Shown here piece by piece: positions 25,393 through 34,302 of a stretch of DNA of 64,000 bases. Positions within the stretch are counted from its first letter, which is position 1, and every line of letters begins with the position of its first letter. The stretch is from Palsa-504 sp963789225 (GTDB taxonomy: Bacteria; Actinomycetota; Actinomycetes; Streptosporangiales; Streptosporangiaceae), in contig CAWBKD010000026.1 in assembly GCA_963789225.1 (NCBI GenBank), forward strand, positions 356,021 through 420,020, given 5' to 3'. Both the position numbers and the translations under genes were made by a program. The notes beneath the pieces were generated by a model. That model saw only the letters and a list, made by a program, of their open reading frames with translations. It was not told the DNA's origin and did no database searches.

Positions 25393-25549
25393 ACGCTGCG
25401 AACGTGAACGCTGCGAACGTGAACGCTGCGAACGTGAACGCTGCGAACGTGAACGCTGCGAACGTGAACGCTGCGAACGTGAACGCTGCGAACGTGAACG
25501 CTGCGAACGTGAACGCTGCGAACGTGAACGCTGCGAACGTGAACGCGGG
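25385..25549. repeat. 15-bp minisatellite, eleven copies
   Basis: Ten identical copies of GAACGTGAACGCTGC and an eleventh ending CGGG, head to tail, filling the space between two convergent genes. The TGA stop of the glycosyltransferase (25390-25392) lies in unit one. All six frames stay open or simple, so a frameshift before it would add repeated Asn-Val-Asn-Ala-Ala residues. Confidence 0.95.
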
Positions 25550-25556
25550 GAACGGG

Positions 25557-26753
25557 TCAGCTCCTGGCGGTTTCCGGCGCCCCTGCCACCGCTCGTTCGG
25601 GTTCATGGTCTTGAGCAGTTGACGGCTCGGCGGGGAACAGATGGCATCCGGGCGGGTCGAACCGCAGCCCGACGACCTCGCCCCGCGGAACACGGAACTC
25701 CGCGAAGACACCGGTCAGGCGCGTGCTGCCGTCCAGGTCGATGGCGTGCTCGTAGCCGCGCCCGCGGAAGGCGACGTCCGTGACGCGGCCCGCCAGATGA
25801 CGCTCGGCCGGGCCGTCCTGGGTCAGCCGCACCCCGGTCGGGCGGACCATCATCAGCGCCGTCTCCGCGTGCAGGTCCTCGGCCGGCGCGCGGACCAGGA
25901 AGCTCCCGGCGGGGCGGTCGGGCAGGCCCGCGGAGAACTCGTCGATGGCGCCACCGCCCAGCAGGGGCTCCACGAGCATCATCGCGTCCGGGTGGCGCTC
26001 GCGGATGCGGACCGTCATTTCGCCCGCCAGCCCGGTGAACCGGGCCACGAACGGGGTGGCCGGCCGGGTATAGATCTGCTCCGGCGTGCCCGCCTGGACC
26101 AGCCGGCCCTTCTCGAGCACGCCAACCTGGTCGGCCAGGGCGAACGCCTCGGCCTGGTCGTGCGTGATGTACACGGTCGTCGCGGCCGCCTCGCGGACCA
26201 GCGAGGAGATCTCGACGCGCATCCGCTCGCGCAGGTCCGCGTCCAGGTTGGACAGCGGCTCGTCGCACAGGATCAGGCCGGTGTCGGCGATCAGCGCGCG
26301 GGCCAGGGCCACCCGCTGCTGCTCACCGCCCGATAGCTCGTTCGGGTAGCGGTCCGCGAGCGCGCTCAGGCCGACCCGGCCGAGCATCTGGACCGCCCGC
26401 GTCCGGCACTGCTCGCGGGACAGGTTCCTGCGGCGCAGCGCGAACGCCACGTTGTCCTTGGCGGACAGGTGCGGCCACAGCGCGTAGTCCTGGAACACCA
26501 TGGACAGGTCGCGCTGGTCCGGCGGCACGTGGGCGCGGCCGTCGGCGACGGTCCGCTGGCCGATGGTGATCCGGCCCGAGGTGACCCGCTCGATGCCGGC
26601 CAGGCAGCGCAGCAGGGTCGTCTTGCCCGAGCCGGACGGGCCGAGCAGCACCAGGAAGGTGCCTGGCTCCACGGCCAGCGACACCTCGTGCAGCGCCACG
26701 TTGCCGCCCGGGTAGGTCTTGCCGAGGCGCTCGATCGTGATGGGGTCAGCCAC
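25557..26753 (-). CDS. fbpC: Iron(III) ABC transporter ATP-binding protein
   Basis: A 398-aa ATPase of the FbpC/PotA type. Walker A GPSGSGKTT, Q-loop MVFQDYALWPHL, signature LSGGEQQRVALARAL, Walker B LILCDEPLSNLDA, ITHD; residues 240-375 form the TOBE regulatory domain. GTG start overlaps the permease stop by eight bases. Third gene of the fbpA-fbpB-fbpC operon. Confidence 0.92.
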   Translation of the reverse strand: MADPITIERLGKTYPGGNVALHEVSLAVEPGTFLVLLGPSGSGKTTLLRCLAGIERVTSGRITIGQRTVADGRAHVPPDQRDLSMVFQDYALWPHLSAKDNVAFALRRRNLSREQCRTRAVQMLGRVGLSALADRYPNELSGGEQQRVALARALIADTGLILCDEPLSNLDADLRERMRVEISSLVREAAATTVYITHDQAEAFALADQVGVLEKGRLVQAGTPEQIYTRPATPFVARFTGLAGEMTVRIRERHPDAMMLVEPLLGGGAIDEFSAGLPDRPAGSFLVRAPAEDLHAETALMMVRPTGVRLTQDGPAERHLAGRVTDVAFRGRGYEHAIDLDGSTRLTGVFAEFRVPRGEVVGLRFDPPGCHLFPAEPSTAQDHEPERAVAGAPETARS

Positions 26754-28554
26754 GGACCGTTCCTCCGATCCGGCGCCATCCGGCCGGGGCCAGCAGGCGA
26801 TAGCCGCCAAGCACCACGCCGACCGCCGCGAGCGCGAAGGCCACGGCGAGGACCGACTGGGCCATTCCCACACCGAAATGGTAGGTGGACAGGTTGTCCT
26901 CGATCGCGATCGAGGCAGGCGGCGAGCCCGGCTGGTACAGGAGCTGCGACAGCGGCAGCTCGAGGAACACGCCGCAGAACGTGAACAGCCAGGCCATGAC
27001 GATCGGCCGGGACACCACGGGGAGCACCCCGCGAGCCCAGGCGGTGATAGCGCCGGCTCCGTGCGCGCGGGCGGCGTCCTTCAGCGAAGGCTGGAGCTGC
27101 GACACCGCCCCGACCAGGACCCGCGCGTTGGTCGGCAGGCTCGACGCGGTGTAGGCGATGATCAGCAACCACACCGTCTGGTACAGGTTGACGCCGATCC
27201 TGGACATGATCGGGAGGTTGTAGGCGAAGATGTACCCCGCGCCGAACACCACGCCGGGCAGCGCCACGGAGGCCAGGAGCAGGAAGTCAAGCGCGCCCGT
27301 CGCCCTCGTCCTGCGTTTGGACAGCAGCCGGGCGGCGATGAACCCGCCGGTCACCGTGATGGTCGCGGTGACCATGCCGTAGACCAGCGAGCGCTCCAGC
27401 GGGCTGAGCAGCCCTCCGCCCGCCGCCGCGGCCAGGTTGGTCTGGGCGAACAGCGCGTGGTAGTTCGCGAGGGTCAGCGAGAACGAGCCGCCGTAGTCGG
27501 CGAGCAGTGATGCGCTCACCGCCCCGAAGCCAGGAACGCCGAGGGCGATCACGAAGAACAGCGCCACCCCCGCGGTGGCGCCGAACCGGCCCCAGCCGCG
27601 CAGCTCACGGCGGACGGCCTGGCGGGTCCGGCCGGAAAGGACCGCGTACGACCGGCCACGCAGCGCCCTGGCCTGCAGCGCGAGCGGGATCGCCACGGCC
27701 GCGACGAGGAGCCAGGCCATGCCCGCAGCCAGCGGGAAGCTGGGCGGGAAGTTCCCGATCGCCGCGTATAGCTGGTAGGTGGCCAGGGGGAAGTTCGAGT
27801 TGTAGGCGAGCGTGGCGGCCACCCCGAAGTCGCTGATCGACTCGGCGAACCCGATGGCCAGCGCGGACCAGATGGCCGGGGCCAGGATCGGGATGATCAG
27901 CCGCATGGCCTGGAACCTGCTCGCGCCGTGGACCCGGGCGGCGTCCTCGAACTCCTGCCCGAGGCCGGCCATGGCGGCGGTGATGGCCAGGTAACTGAAC
28001 GGGACGCAGCGCAGGCCGAGCAGCAGCACGACGCCGAACGGCCCCATGATCAGGTGGGTGACCCACGGCCAGTCGAGCCCGAGCCGGTACATCACGCCGT
28101 CCGGCTGCACGATCCGCTCCCAGCCCAGGGCGGGCAGCCACGACGGCAGGAGCAGCACCAGCCACATGGCGCCGGGGATGAACCGCCGCCCTGGCAGGGT
28201 GGTGCGCGAGACCAGCCACGCGACGGGAAAGCCGATGGCGATCCCCAGCGCGGCAGCCGCGCTGCTGACCCACAGCGAGTTGGTGATCGCCACCGCAGTG
28301 GCGCCGGTGAGCGCCTGGTGCAGGTAGGTCAGGGTGAACCACTGGTTGCCCTGGCTGAACAGGCGCGGCGAGACCGCCAGGATGAGGAAGCACGCGCAGG
28401 GCAACAGGATGAACGCGGCGAGCAGCAGCCAGAACAGCGGCATGCCCAGCCGCGCCCCAGACCCGAGCCGGCGGGGGAACGGGGGGGCGGGTAGCCCCCC
28501 CGTGCGCGGGGGGGTCCCCGGGGGGGTCGTCCCCCCGGGGACTGTACGGATCAT
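26746..28554 (-). CDS. fbpB: Iron(III) ABC transporter permease, two-domain
   Basis: A 602-aa permease with two repeated binding-protein-dependent transport domains, each with an EAA-type loop (EFEDAARVHGASRFQAMRLI and PSLKDAARAHGAGAITAWAR). About twelve hydrophobic segments. ATGA overlap with the solute-binding protein gene. The first 30 codons are Pro/Gly-rich and built from runs of seven G or C (see repeat entry). Confidence 0.92.
   Translation of the reverse strand: MIRTVPGGTTPPGTPPRTGGLPAPPFPRRLGSGARLGMPLFWLLLAAFILLPCACFLILAVSPRLFSQGNQWFTLTYLHQALTGATAVAITNSLWVSSAAAALGIAIGFPVAWLVSRTTLPGRRFIPGAMWLVLLLPSWLPALGWERIVQPDGVMYRLGLDWPWVTHLIMGPFGVVLLLGLRCVPFSYLAITAAMAGLGQEFEDAARVHGASRFQAMRLIIPILAPAIWSALAIGFAESISDFGVAATLAYNSNFPLATYQLYAAIGNFPPSFPLAAGMAWLLVAAVAIPLALQARALRGRSYAVLSGRTRQAVRRELRGWGRFGATAGVALFFVIALGVPGFGAVSASLLADYGGSFSLTLANYHALFAQTNLAAAAGGGLLSPLERSLVYGMVTATITVTGGFIAARLLSKRRTRATGALDFLLLASVALPGVVFGAGYIFAYNLPIMSRIGVNLYQTVWLLIIAYTASSLPTNARVLVGAVSQLQPSLKDAARAHGAGAITAWARGVLPVVSRPIVMAWLFTFCGVFLELPLSQLLYQPGSPPASIAIEDNLSTYHFGVGMAQSVLAVAFALAAVGVVLGGYRLLAPAGWRRIGGTVRG
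28475..28545. repeat. Poly-G/poly-C tracts in the fbpB 5' end
   Basis: Several runs of six to seven identical G or C bases within 70 bp of the fbpB start codon, some pairing as GGGGTCCCC-type hairpins. They encode the Pro/Gly-rich N-terminus before the first transmembrane helix. Confidence 0.8.
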
Positions 28555-29639
28555 CGGACGATGTTGCCGTCAAACCAGGTGTTGATGGTGCCCTCCTGCG
28601 GGCCCCAGGTGTACGGGTTGATGGACTGCGTGGTCGCGCTGGCCAGCGACGGCAGCGCGAGCAGCGGGTTGACGCCCTGGAGGACCGGGTAGTACAGCGA
28701 GTCGCCGGTCGGGTCACCGGTCTGCATGACGTGCTGGCCCGCCGGGGAGAGGACGAACTCGATGAACTTCTCCGCCTCGGCCTGCTCGGCCGCCGGCGCC
28801 TTGGCGTCGATGCCGATCGCGCTGGGCAGCAGGGTCACCGGCGGCAGGTAGGCGATCCCGATGTTCTTGTCGCCGAGCGCGGCGCCGATCGCCGCCGAGC
28901 TCTGCACGAGGGCCAGGTTGATCTGCCCGCTGGTGAGCGCCTGCAGAGTCGGGCCGTTGGTCGGGTGGATGACCAGGCCGTTGGCCTTGAGCTTGCTGAA
29001 GTAGGACTCACCCGCGCTGACGCCGCCCAGGTAGTTCATCATCCCGGCGATGAACGGGAAGGTCGGGCCGGACTGGGACGGGTCGTTCATCCCGACCTGA
29101 CCCTTCCACTGCGGGAGGAGGAGCTGCGCCCAGGTGGTCGGCGGGTGCGGCACCTTGTTCTTGTTGTAGGCGAGCGCCGCCATGAGGGTGACGCCGGTCG
29201 GGGTATAGCTCTTGTCTGACGGCAGGGACTGGGTACCGAGGGCGTTCCACGAGACGTTGGGCTCGAAGCCCTTCAGGAGCAGGCCCTGGGTGTCGAGCCC
29301 GGCGAAGGCGGTCGTGCCATCCACCCAGAGCAGACCCCAGTTGGGGTTGTTCTTCGAGGCCTCGATCTGGGTGAGCAGCGGGCCGGTGGAGTTGTCGTCG
29401 AGCTTGACGGGGATGCCGGTGGCCGCGGTGAACGCCTTGGTCATGGCCGAGTCGTAGCCCTGGGCCGAGTAAACGACCAGCGTGACCTTGGCGGCGGTCG
29501 AGGCCGGAGCCGAGGTCGAACTAGACGCGGAGCTTGAGCTGCTGGAGCTTGAAGAGGAGCAGGCGGCCAGGGCCAGCAGGCACGCGCTCGCCAGCCCAGC
29601 CATCAGGCGCATGCCGATGCGCCGGTCTTTGCGGATCAT
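28551..29639 (-). CDS. fbpA: Iron-type ABC transporter substrate-binding lipoprotein
   Basis: A 362-aa lipoprotein with signal peptide and lipobox LLALAAC followed by a long Ser linker, so it is anchored outside the membrane. The mature domain resembles Fbp/AfuA proteins: VTLVVYSAQGYDSAMTKAFT at the first strand, TGIPVKLDDN, FIEFVLSPAGQHVM near the end. Start set at the ATG giving a normal signal peptide; an upstream TTG at 29672 would add eleven residues. It is the first gene of the operon; an iron-box-like site lies about 90 bases upstream. Confidence 0.9.
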   Translation of the reverse strand: MIRKDRRIGMRLMAGLASACLLALAACSSSSSSSSSSASSSTSAPASTAAKVTLVVYSAQGYDSAMTKAFTAATGIPVKLDDNSTGPLLTQIEASKNNPNWGLLWVDGTTAFAGLDTQGLLLKGFEPNVSWNALGTQSLPSDKSYTPTGVTLMAALAYNKNKVPHPPTTWAQLLLPQWKGQVGMNDPSQSGPTFPFIAGMMNYLGGVSAGESYFSKLKANGLVIHPTNGPTLQALTSGQINLALVQSSAAIGAALGDKNIGIAYLPPVTLLPSAIGIDAKAPAAEQAEAEKFIEFVLSPAGQHVMQTGDPTGDSLYYPVLQGVNPLLALPSLASATTQSINPYTWGPQEGTINTWFDGNIVR

Positions 29640-29729
29640 GGATGAGAGTGTGACGACGCCATCCGTACGCAAGCTGTCCAGAAGTTTAAGTCAAGATGAA
29701 GCGAGGGTCACAGATTGGTCATGACCGTC

Positions 29730-29748
29730 GTTAGTAGGGTAACCTAAC
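29730..29748 (-). promoter_or_regulatory. DtxR/IdeR-like iron box
   Basis: On the minus strand GTTAGGTTACCCTACTAAC: outer arms GTTAG/CTAAC are symmetrical and the left half TTAGGTTA matches the actinobacterial IdeR/DtxR box consensus exactly, while the right half is degenerate. It lies upstream of the fbpABC operon, as expected for iron repression. Confidence 0.5.
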
Positions 29749-29803
29749 AACGGTTGCAAATCTCGCAGAGGAGATGTCTGTGCGTGCGGTACGGGGCCGG
29801 TGT

Positions 29804-30364
29804 TCACCGGCTTTCCGCTTCCTCGGCGTAGACCCGGCCGGCGTAGGCCTCGAGCGATTCGACGCACTTCTCGAGCGCCTTCTCCGCGGCGTTCCGGCCC
29901 TCGGCGTCGAACGCGTCGCGCTCCCGCACCTTGGCGAACCAGTTGCGCAGTTTGACCAGGTCGACCTCGTTCTCCTCAAGCTCCGCGTAGGTGAAGTGGT
30001 TGTCCGCGTACTCCTTCTTGACCTGCTGCAGGAAGTCCTCGCAGCGGTCGACGATCTCCTCGTACTCGTCGTTCCTCGCCGCCTGGAACGCGTCGTGCAC
30101 GTCCGACTCGCCCGCCAGCACCTCACACGACAGCAGGACCGCCGTCCCGGACATGTCGAGGATCTCCCGCCTGAGCTTGCGCAGCGCGCGCTCGCTGGCC
30201 GCGTTGGCCGGCAGCGCCGCGGCCGAGTTCTGCAGGTAGATGGCACCCAGGCTCTTGATGCGGCGCCATACGGTAGAGCGGAGCCTGGTCGGCTCGGGCG
30301 GTACGCGGTAGATAAGGAGCAGCCAGTTCGTGTTCGCAGCCTTATCGGCAGTCTTCTCGGTCAC
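29804..30364 (-). CDS. ChrB N-terminal domain protein
   Basis: A 186-aa protein opening with NTNWLLLIYRVPPEPTRLRS, VWRRIKSLGAIYLQNSAAAL, typical of the ChrB N-terminal domain found in chromate-resistance regulators and in stand-alone actinobacterial proteins. The rest is highly charged and helical (EEIVDRCEDFLQQVKKEY). The C-terminal ChrB half is absent, as usual for this short type. Divergent from the FTR1-like gene, with 50 bp between them, suggesting shared control. Confidence 0.8.
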   Translation of the reverse strand: MTEKTADKAANTNWLLLIYRVPPEPTRLRSTVWRRIKSLGAIYLQNSAAALPANAASERALRKLRREILDMSGTAVLLSCEVLAGESDVHDAFQAARNDEYEEIVDRCEDFLQQVKKEYADNHFTYAELEENEVDLVKLRNWFAKVRERDAFDAEGRNAAEKALEKCVESLEAYAGRVYAEEAESR

Positions 30365-30414
30365 GCGAACATTGTCGCTGACCCAGGCAAGACCCCTGGC
30401 GTGGAGGAGGTCTC

Positions 30415-31191
30415 GTGACAGCGCTTCCCCTCATCCTGACCGTCTTCGTCGCGTGCGCCGTCGAGGCGATCGAGGCCCTGACGATCGTGCTCGCCGCTGG
30501 CCTGACCAGGCAGTGGCGGTCCACGTTCCAGGGCATGGCCGCGGCCCTGGTCGTCCTGGCCGCCGTGGTGGGCGTCCTCGGGCCGACCATCACGCTGCTC
30601 CCGCTCGGGGCGCTCAGGCTGGTCGTCGGCGCCCTGCTGGCGATCTTCGGGCTGCAGTGGCTGCGCAAGGCCATCCTGCGCGCCACCGGCCACAAGGCGC
30701 TGCACGATGAGGCCAGCGCCTACCTGCGCGAGGTGGCCGCCGCGAAGGCCGCGCCCGTCTCGTCCCGGGGCCGGGTGAGCGACTGGTACGCGTTCACCCT
30801 GTCGTTCAAGGGCGTCCTGCTCGAGGGCCTCGAGGTCGTGTTTATCGTGATCACGTTCGGGGACAACCAGCGCAACCTCGGTGCCGCCGTGATCGGCGCC
30901 GCCATCGCCGTGGTCGTGGTGACCGTGACGGGGATCGCGGTGCGGGCGCCGCTGGCCAAGGTGCCGGAGAACGCCCTGAAGTTCGCCGTGGGGATCATGC
31001 TGACGTCGTTCGGCTCGTTCTGGGGCGCCGAGGGAGCCGGGGTCACCTGGCCCGGCGGCGACGCCGCGCTGCTCGTGATCGTCCCCGTGGTGGCGGTGGT
31101 GTCCCTCGCCTACGTCGCCCTGCTGCGGCGTTATCGCCCGGCGCCTAGCCTCGGCCAGCAGGCCCTAGCACCGGAAGGGGTGACGGGCTGA
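30415..31191 (+). CDS. FTR1-like (COG4280-type) membrane protein
   Basis: A 258-aa protein with seven hydrophobic segments. Two acidic motifs in membrane context, AVEAIEALTIVLAAG near the N-terminus and LLEGLEVVFIVITFG in the middle, mirror the doubled REGLE motifs of FTR1 iron permeases. TSFGSFWGAEGAGV follows. I infer a metal-transport role, supported by the neighbouring Fbp operon. GTG start; stop overlaps the next small gene by one base. Confidence 0.72.
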   Translation: MTALPLILTVFVACAVEAIEALTIVLAAGLTRQWRSTFQGMAAALVVLAAVVGVLGPTITLLPLGALRLVVGALLAIFGLQWLRKAILRATGHKALHDEASAYLREVAAAKAAPVSSRGRVSDWYAFTLSFKGVLLEGLEVVFIVITFGDNQRNLGAAVIGAAIAVVVVTVTGIAVRAPLAKVPENALKFAVGIMLTSFGSFWGAEGAGVTWPGGDAALLVIVPVVAVVSLAYVALLRRYRPAPSLGQQALAPEGVTG

Positions 31192-31400
31192 TGCTGCGCG
31201 CGCTGAAATCGTTCGGGGCCTTCTGGTACGACTTCGTGATCGGCGACGACTGGCACGTCGCCGTCATCGTGGTGGTCGCCCTGGGCCTGACCGCCCTGCT
31301 CACCCACGCGGCCCACGTCAGCGCCTGGTGGCTCGTCCCCCTGGCCGCCTTCGCCGCCCTGGCCTGGTCCCTCTACCGCGCCACCTCCAGCAAGTCCTAG
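31191..31400 (+). CDS. Small two-helix membrane protein
   Basis: A 69-aa protein, coupled to the FTR1-like gene through a TGATG overlap. Residues 10-20 (FWYDFVIGDDW) lead to two helices: VAVIVVVALGLTALLTHAA and AWWLVPLAAFAALAWSLYR. Probably a subunit or accessory of the upstream permease; proteins of this form follow COG4280 genes. Confidence 0.7.
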   Translation: MLRALKSFGAFWYDFVIGDDWHVAVIVVVALGLTALLTHAAHVSAWWLVPLAAFAALAWSLYRATSSKS

Positions 31401-31484
31401 AGCCCCGGCCCGGCGCCCCCGCGTCCCCACGGTCCCGCGCCCCCGCGCCCCCGCGCCCCCGCGCCCCCCGCGCCCAAAAGATCA

Positions 31485-31559
31485 TGGAAGATCCGGGCTC
31501 AGTGGAAGTTTGAGGGGTCTATAGGCCCCCGGATCTTCCACCAAGCCCGAAACTTCCAC
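31485..31559. repeat. Interleaved inverted repeats (pseudoknot-like element)
   Basis: Three pairs of complementary arms in the order A-B-C-A'-B'-C': A is TGGAAGATCCGGG (31485-31497) with its complement at 31528-31540; B is GGGCT (31495-31499) with AGCCC at 31544-31548; C is GTGGAAGTTT (31502-31511) with its complement at 31550-31559. A:A' makes a hairpin whose loop carries C, free to pair outside: an H-type pseudoknot. It lies between convergent genes, beside GC-only simple sequence (31405-31475 and 31590-31650). Confidence 0.7.
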
Positions 31560-31654
31560 CAAAATTGAGCCAGGAGTTACGAATGTGACTGGCGGGGCGG
31601 GGCGGGGCGGCGGGGCGCGGCCGGGCGGCGGGGCGCGGCCGGGCAGGGCCTCGG

Positions 31655-32380
31655 TCAGTCCTCGCCTAGGTAGCGGACCTCGAGCGGGGTCTCCGTGACC
31701 CCGGAGCCGGGCGACAGGGACACCCGGTAGGCGCCAGCCGTCGGCCGGTCGGCGATCAGTTCCGTCAGCACATCGTCCGCATAGTGCGCCGCGGCACCGT
31801 CGTCGCAGGCGATCCCGCCGGGCAGGGTGCCGTCCGTGATGAGCTGGTGGTACAGGGGCCTCCGGCCGGACTCGGAGTCGTAGTGCGGGCAGTAGCTGCC
31901 CGCCAGCAGGCCCAGCCCGTCGGTGAAGGCGCGCAGCGAGCGACCGAACGAATCGGTGGTTCCCCCCTCGAACCAGCAGATCCCCCCGGCGCTTGACCCG
32001 GTGAGCACGATGCCCGCCTGCCAGGCCTTGCGCATGATCACGTCGAGCCCGTGCACCCGCCACACGGCCAGCATGTTCGCCACGCTGCCGCCGCCGACGA
32101 AGATGACGTCCTGGGACATGAGCAGGTCTTCGGGGTCTGAGACGTTCGGCATCGGGAACAGCGCCAGGTGCCTGACCCGCGCCGCGCCCCCGGCGAACCG
32201 GTCGTACGTCATCAGCGGCCACCGCGGGTCATCCCCGCCGGCCGTGCCGATCACGCACAGCCGCGGCTCGCGCGCCCCGGCCACCCGCAGCGCGTGCTCC
32301 AGGTGCGCCGGCACCCGGTCATCCGGCATGAGCATGCCGCCGCCGATCGCGATGATGTGCCGCCGCCCGTCCGCCGCCAT
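31655..32380 (-). CDS. Peptidase S51 family (dipeptidase E/cyanophycinase-like)
   Basis: A 241-aa protein. IIAIGGGMLMPDD at the start, FVGGGSVANMLAVWRVHGLD, and the nucleophile Ser130 in LTGSSAGGICWFEGG define the S51 class I glutamine-amidotransferase-like fold. The ATG at 32380 gives the standard N-terminus; an upstream in-frame start would add an unrelated 15 residues. Substrate is probably a small peptide. Confidence 0.9.
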   Translation of the reverse strand: MAADGRRHIIAIGGGMLMPDDRVPAHLEHALRVAGAREPRLCVIGTAGGDDPRWPLMTYDRFAGGAARVRHLALFPMPNVSDPEDLLMSQDVIFVGGGSVANMLAVWRVHGLDVIMRKAWQAGIVLTGSSAGGICWFEGGTTDSFGRSLRAFTDGLGLLAGSYCPHYDSESGRRPLYHQLITDGTLPGGIACDDGAAAHYADDVLTELIADRPTAGAYRVSLSPGSGVTETPLEVRYLGED

Positions 32381-32576
32381 GCCTGGCACGCTAGCCCCGT
32401 TACATCCGGCAAGCAAAACCGGCAACGGCTATCCACCGTACGTAACCACCCGGCCGCGTCCCGGATAGTACCTTTTGGCCGAACGAGCGGTGGTGACTCT
32501 CCCGGACCCCCGCGGGCCCCGCGACAGGGCGCCCGATGGTCACAGCTGGGTAACGATCGGCCCATCCAGGCCATGG

Positions 32577-33017
32577 TCACGGGCTCCTGGAGAGCCTCGC
32601 GGCCCGCCGGCCCGTGCTCGCGTTCGTCCAGTGCGCCCCGGCGACATGCGACCGGGACAGGTCAAGGTCGCGGCGCATGCGCAACCCGTTGCCCAGCAGG
32701 CCGGGCAGCCGCGGGGAGCCGGTCAGCGACAGCTCGAAGAGCTGGGCGCCCTCGACTACGGGCGCGGTGTCGAATTCGCACGCCTCGAACCGGAGCGAGA
32801 ACGGCACAACCAGACCGGTGAGATCGAGACAGCCGGTCACGACCGCGTTGGCCAGCCGCAGCCCCCGGGGGTCGATCCGGTCCCTGAGCTCACGGCAGCA
32901 CCGGCGCAGCACGTCCGCGTCGACGGTGCGCTTGACGCCCTCGGCCATCCCGTCGACCGTGGCCCCGCGTTCACCCGCGCTGGTCAGCTCGCCCTCGTCG
33001 ATCTGGCCCGTGACCAC
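32577..33017 (-). pseudogene. Truncated actinobacterial repeat-type conserved protein
   Basis: About 130 residues match the start of a large conserved actinobacterial family often annotated as oxidoreductase or membrane protein: VLRRCCRELRDRIDPRGLRL, VVTGCLDLTGLVVPFSLRFE, LPGLLGNGLRMRRDLDLSRS, GAHWTNAST. Family members run on for several hundred residues; here an Arg-rich junk tail ends the frame after NAST. Probably a 3' deletion or frameshift relic. Confidence 0.6.
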
Positions 33018-33038
33018 TGTCGAACGCCTCAGGCCTGG

Positions 33039-34294
33039 TCAGCGAACACGGTAGTGCAGCGGCTGCGGGGTCAGGGTGCCGTAGCGAGTCACGACGGCGA
33101 CGCCCGTGCGGTACTCGCCCGCCTCGCGGGCCAGCGGGAACGGCTGCCCGGGCGGAACAGTGGTCGTCTCGCGCTCGGCGTCGGTGACCTGGAATCCGGT
33201 GGCGTAGGGGTGATCGGTGGTGAAGACCAGGGCCGGGCCTCCGGGCCTCCCGGCCACGCCCGTGCGGACCTCGGCGAGATCCGGTGCGACGTCGGCCGTC
33301 GTGTCGGCGAGTTGCTCGCTTTCGATGACTGTCGTCCTTTCCAGGATCGGCACGTAGGGACCGGTCGACCAGGCCAGGGCGTCTGTCACGCCGACGGCGT
33401 GGAATTGCCCGAACCACAAGGCGGCGGCGGCTCCGCCGCCCGCGTCCCAATTAGGCCCGGACCCGGAAAACTCCGGCTGGTCGCCGCGCTCGTATCGGCG
33501 CTGCAACTCCAGGACGCCCAGCGGTATCCCGTCTGCGTCGCGCCAGACGGCGCCGTTCTGCCCGTCGAGCAGCGCCCACTTCCCGAGATCGTCGATCCAC
33601 GCCTCGGTGACTGCGTGTACGCCTGCGGCTCCCGCATGGTAGTCCCGCCGGAACAGGCTGATCCGGCGCGCCGGGATCTGGACGGCGTTCAGCGCCTCCG
33701 CCAGCACGATGTTGTACTCCCGGCAGCCGAACCGCTCGCCGCGCTCCACCCGGTCCAAGACGACGTTCGCGTCCTGCGAGTAGTCGTGGGTCGCGCCGCT
33801 GTGGCGCCAGCTGCGGGTCACCCAGCCGAGCAGCATCTCGGCGGTGGCCAGGGCGCTGGCCTGCGGTTCCGGTAGCCGGGCCGCTAGGCGGGCGGCCCCG
33901 GTCTCGTCGAGCCTGGCCAGCCCCAGCGGCGGGATGGGCGGGCGCACGGCCAACGGATCAGCTCGACGGGCGGCGGCGGGACGCTCGCCGCGATCCGGGC
34001 GTGCAGCGCCGGCCAGTCCGGCTCGGTCCCGAACGACTCCTCGAACCCCGTCTCGAAGTCCGGCTCGTAGAAGCCCGCCGCGATGCACTCCTCCAGCAGG
34101 TCGCGGGCGTCCGCGCGGCCGCAGTGCCAGCGGGCGATGGCGCACGACGGGCCCCACATGCTCGACCAGAACTGACCGTCCGCCCGTAGGTCCGGCTCGA
34201 GCGCGACCAGCTCGGCCCAGCGTCCCGCGCGGATGTGGTCGATGGCCAGGGTGCGCAGCCGCCCGAGCGGGTCCGGACCGGCGTCCTGGTCCAT
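33039..34294 (-). pseudogene. Transglutaminase-like protein, one frameshift
   Basis: The start (MDQDAGPDPLGRLRTLAIDH) and first 110 residues lie in one frame to SVPPPPVEL; the rest (DPLAVRPPIPPLGLARLDE onward) continues in another. The shift is near 33955-33965. Joined, the protein would be about 418 aa with a transglutaminase-type triad: Cys in RFGCREYNIVLAEALNA, His in GVHAVTEAWIDD, Asp in WALLDGQNG. A C-terminal beta domain follows. One base would restore it, so either a recent mutation or a sequencing error. Confidence 0.75.
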
Positions 34295-34302
34295 GCTTCC
34301 TC

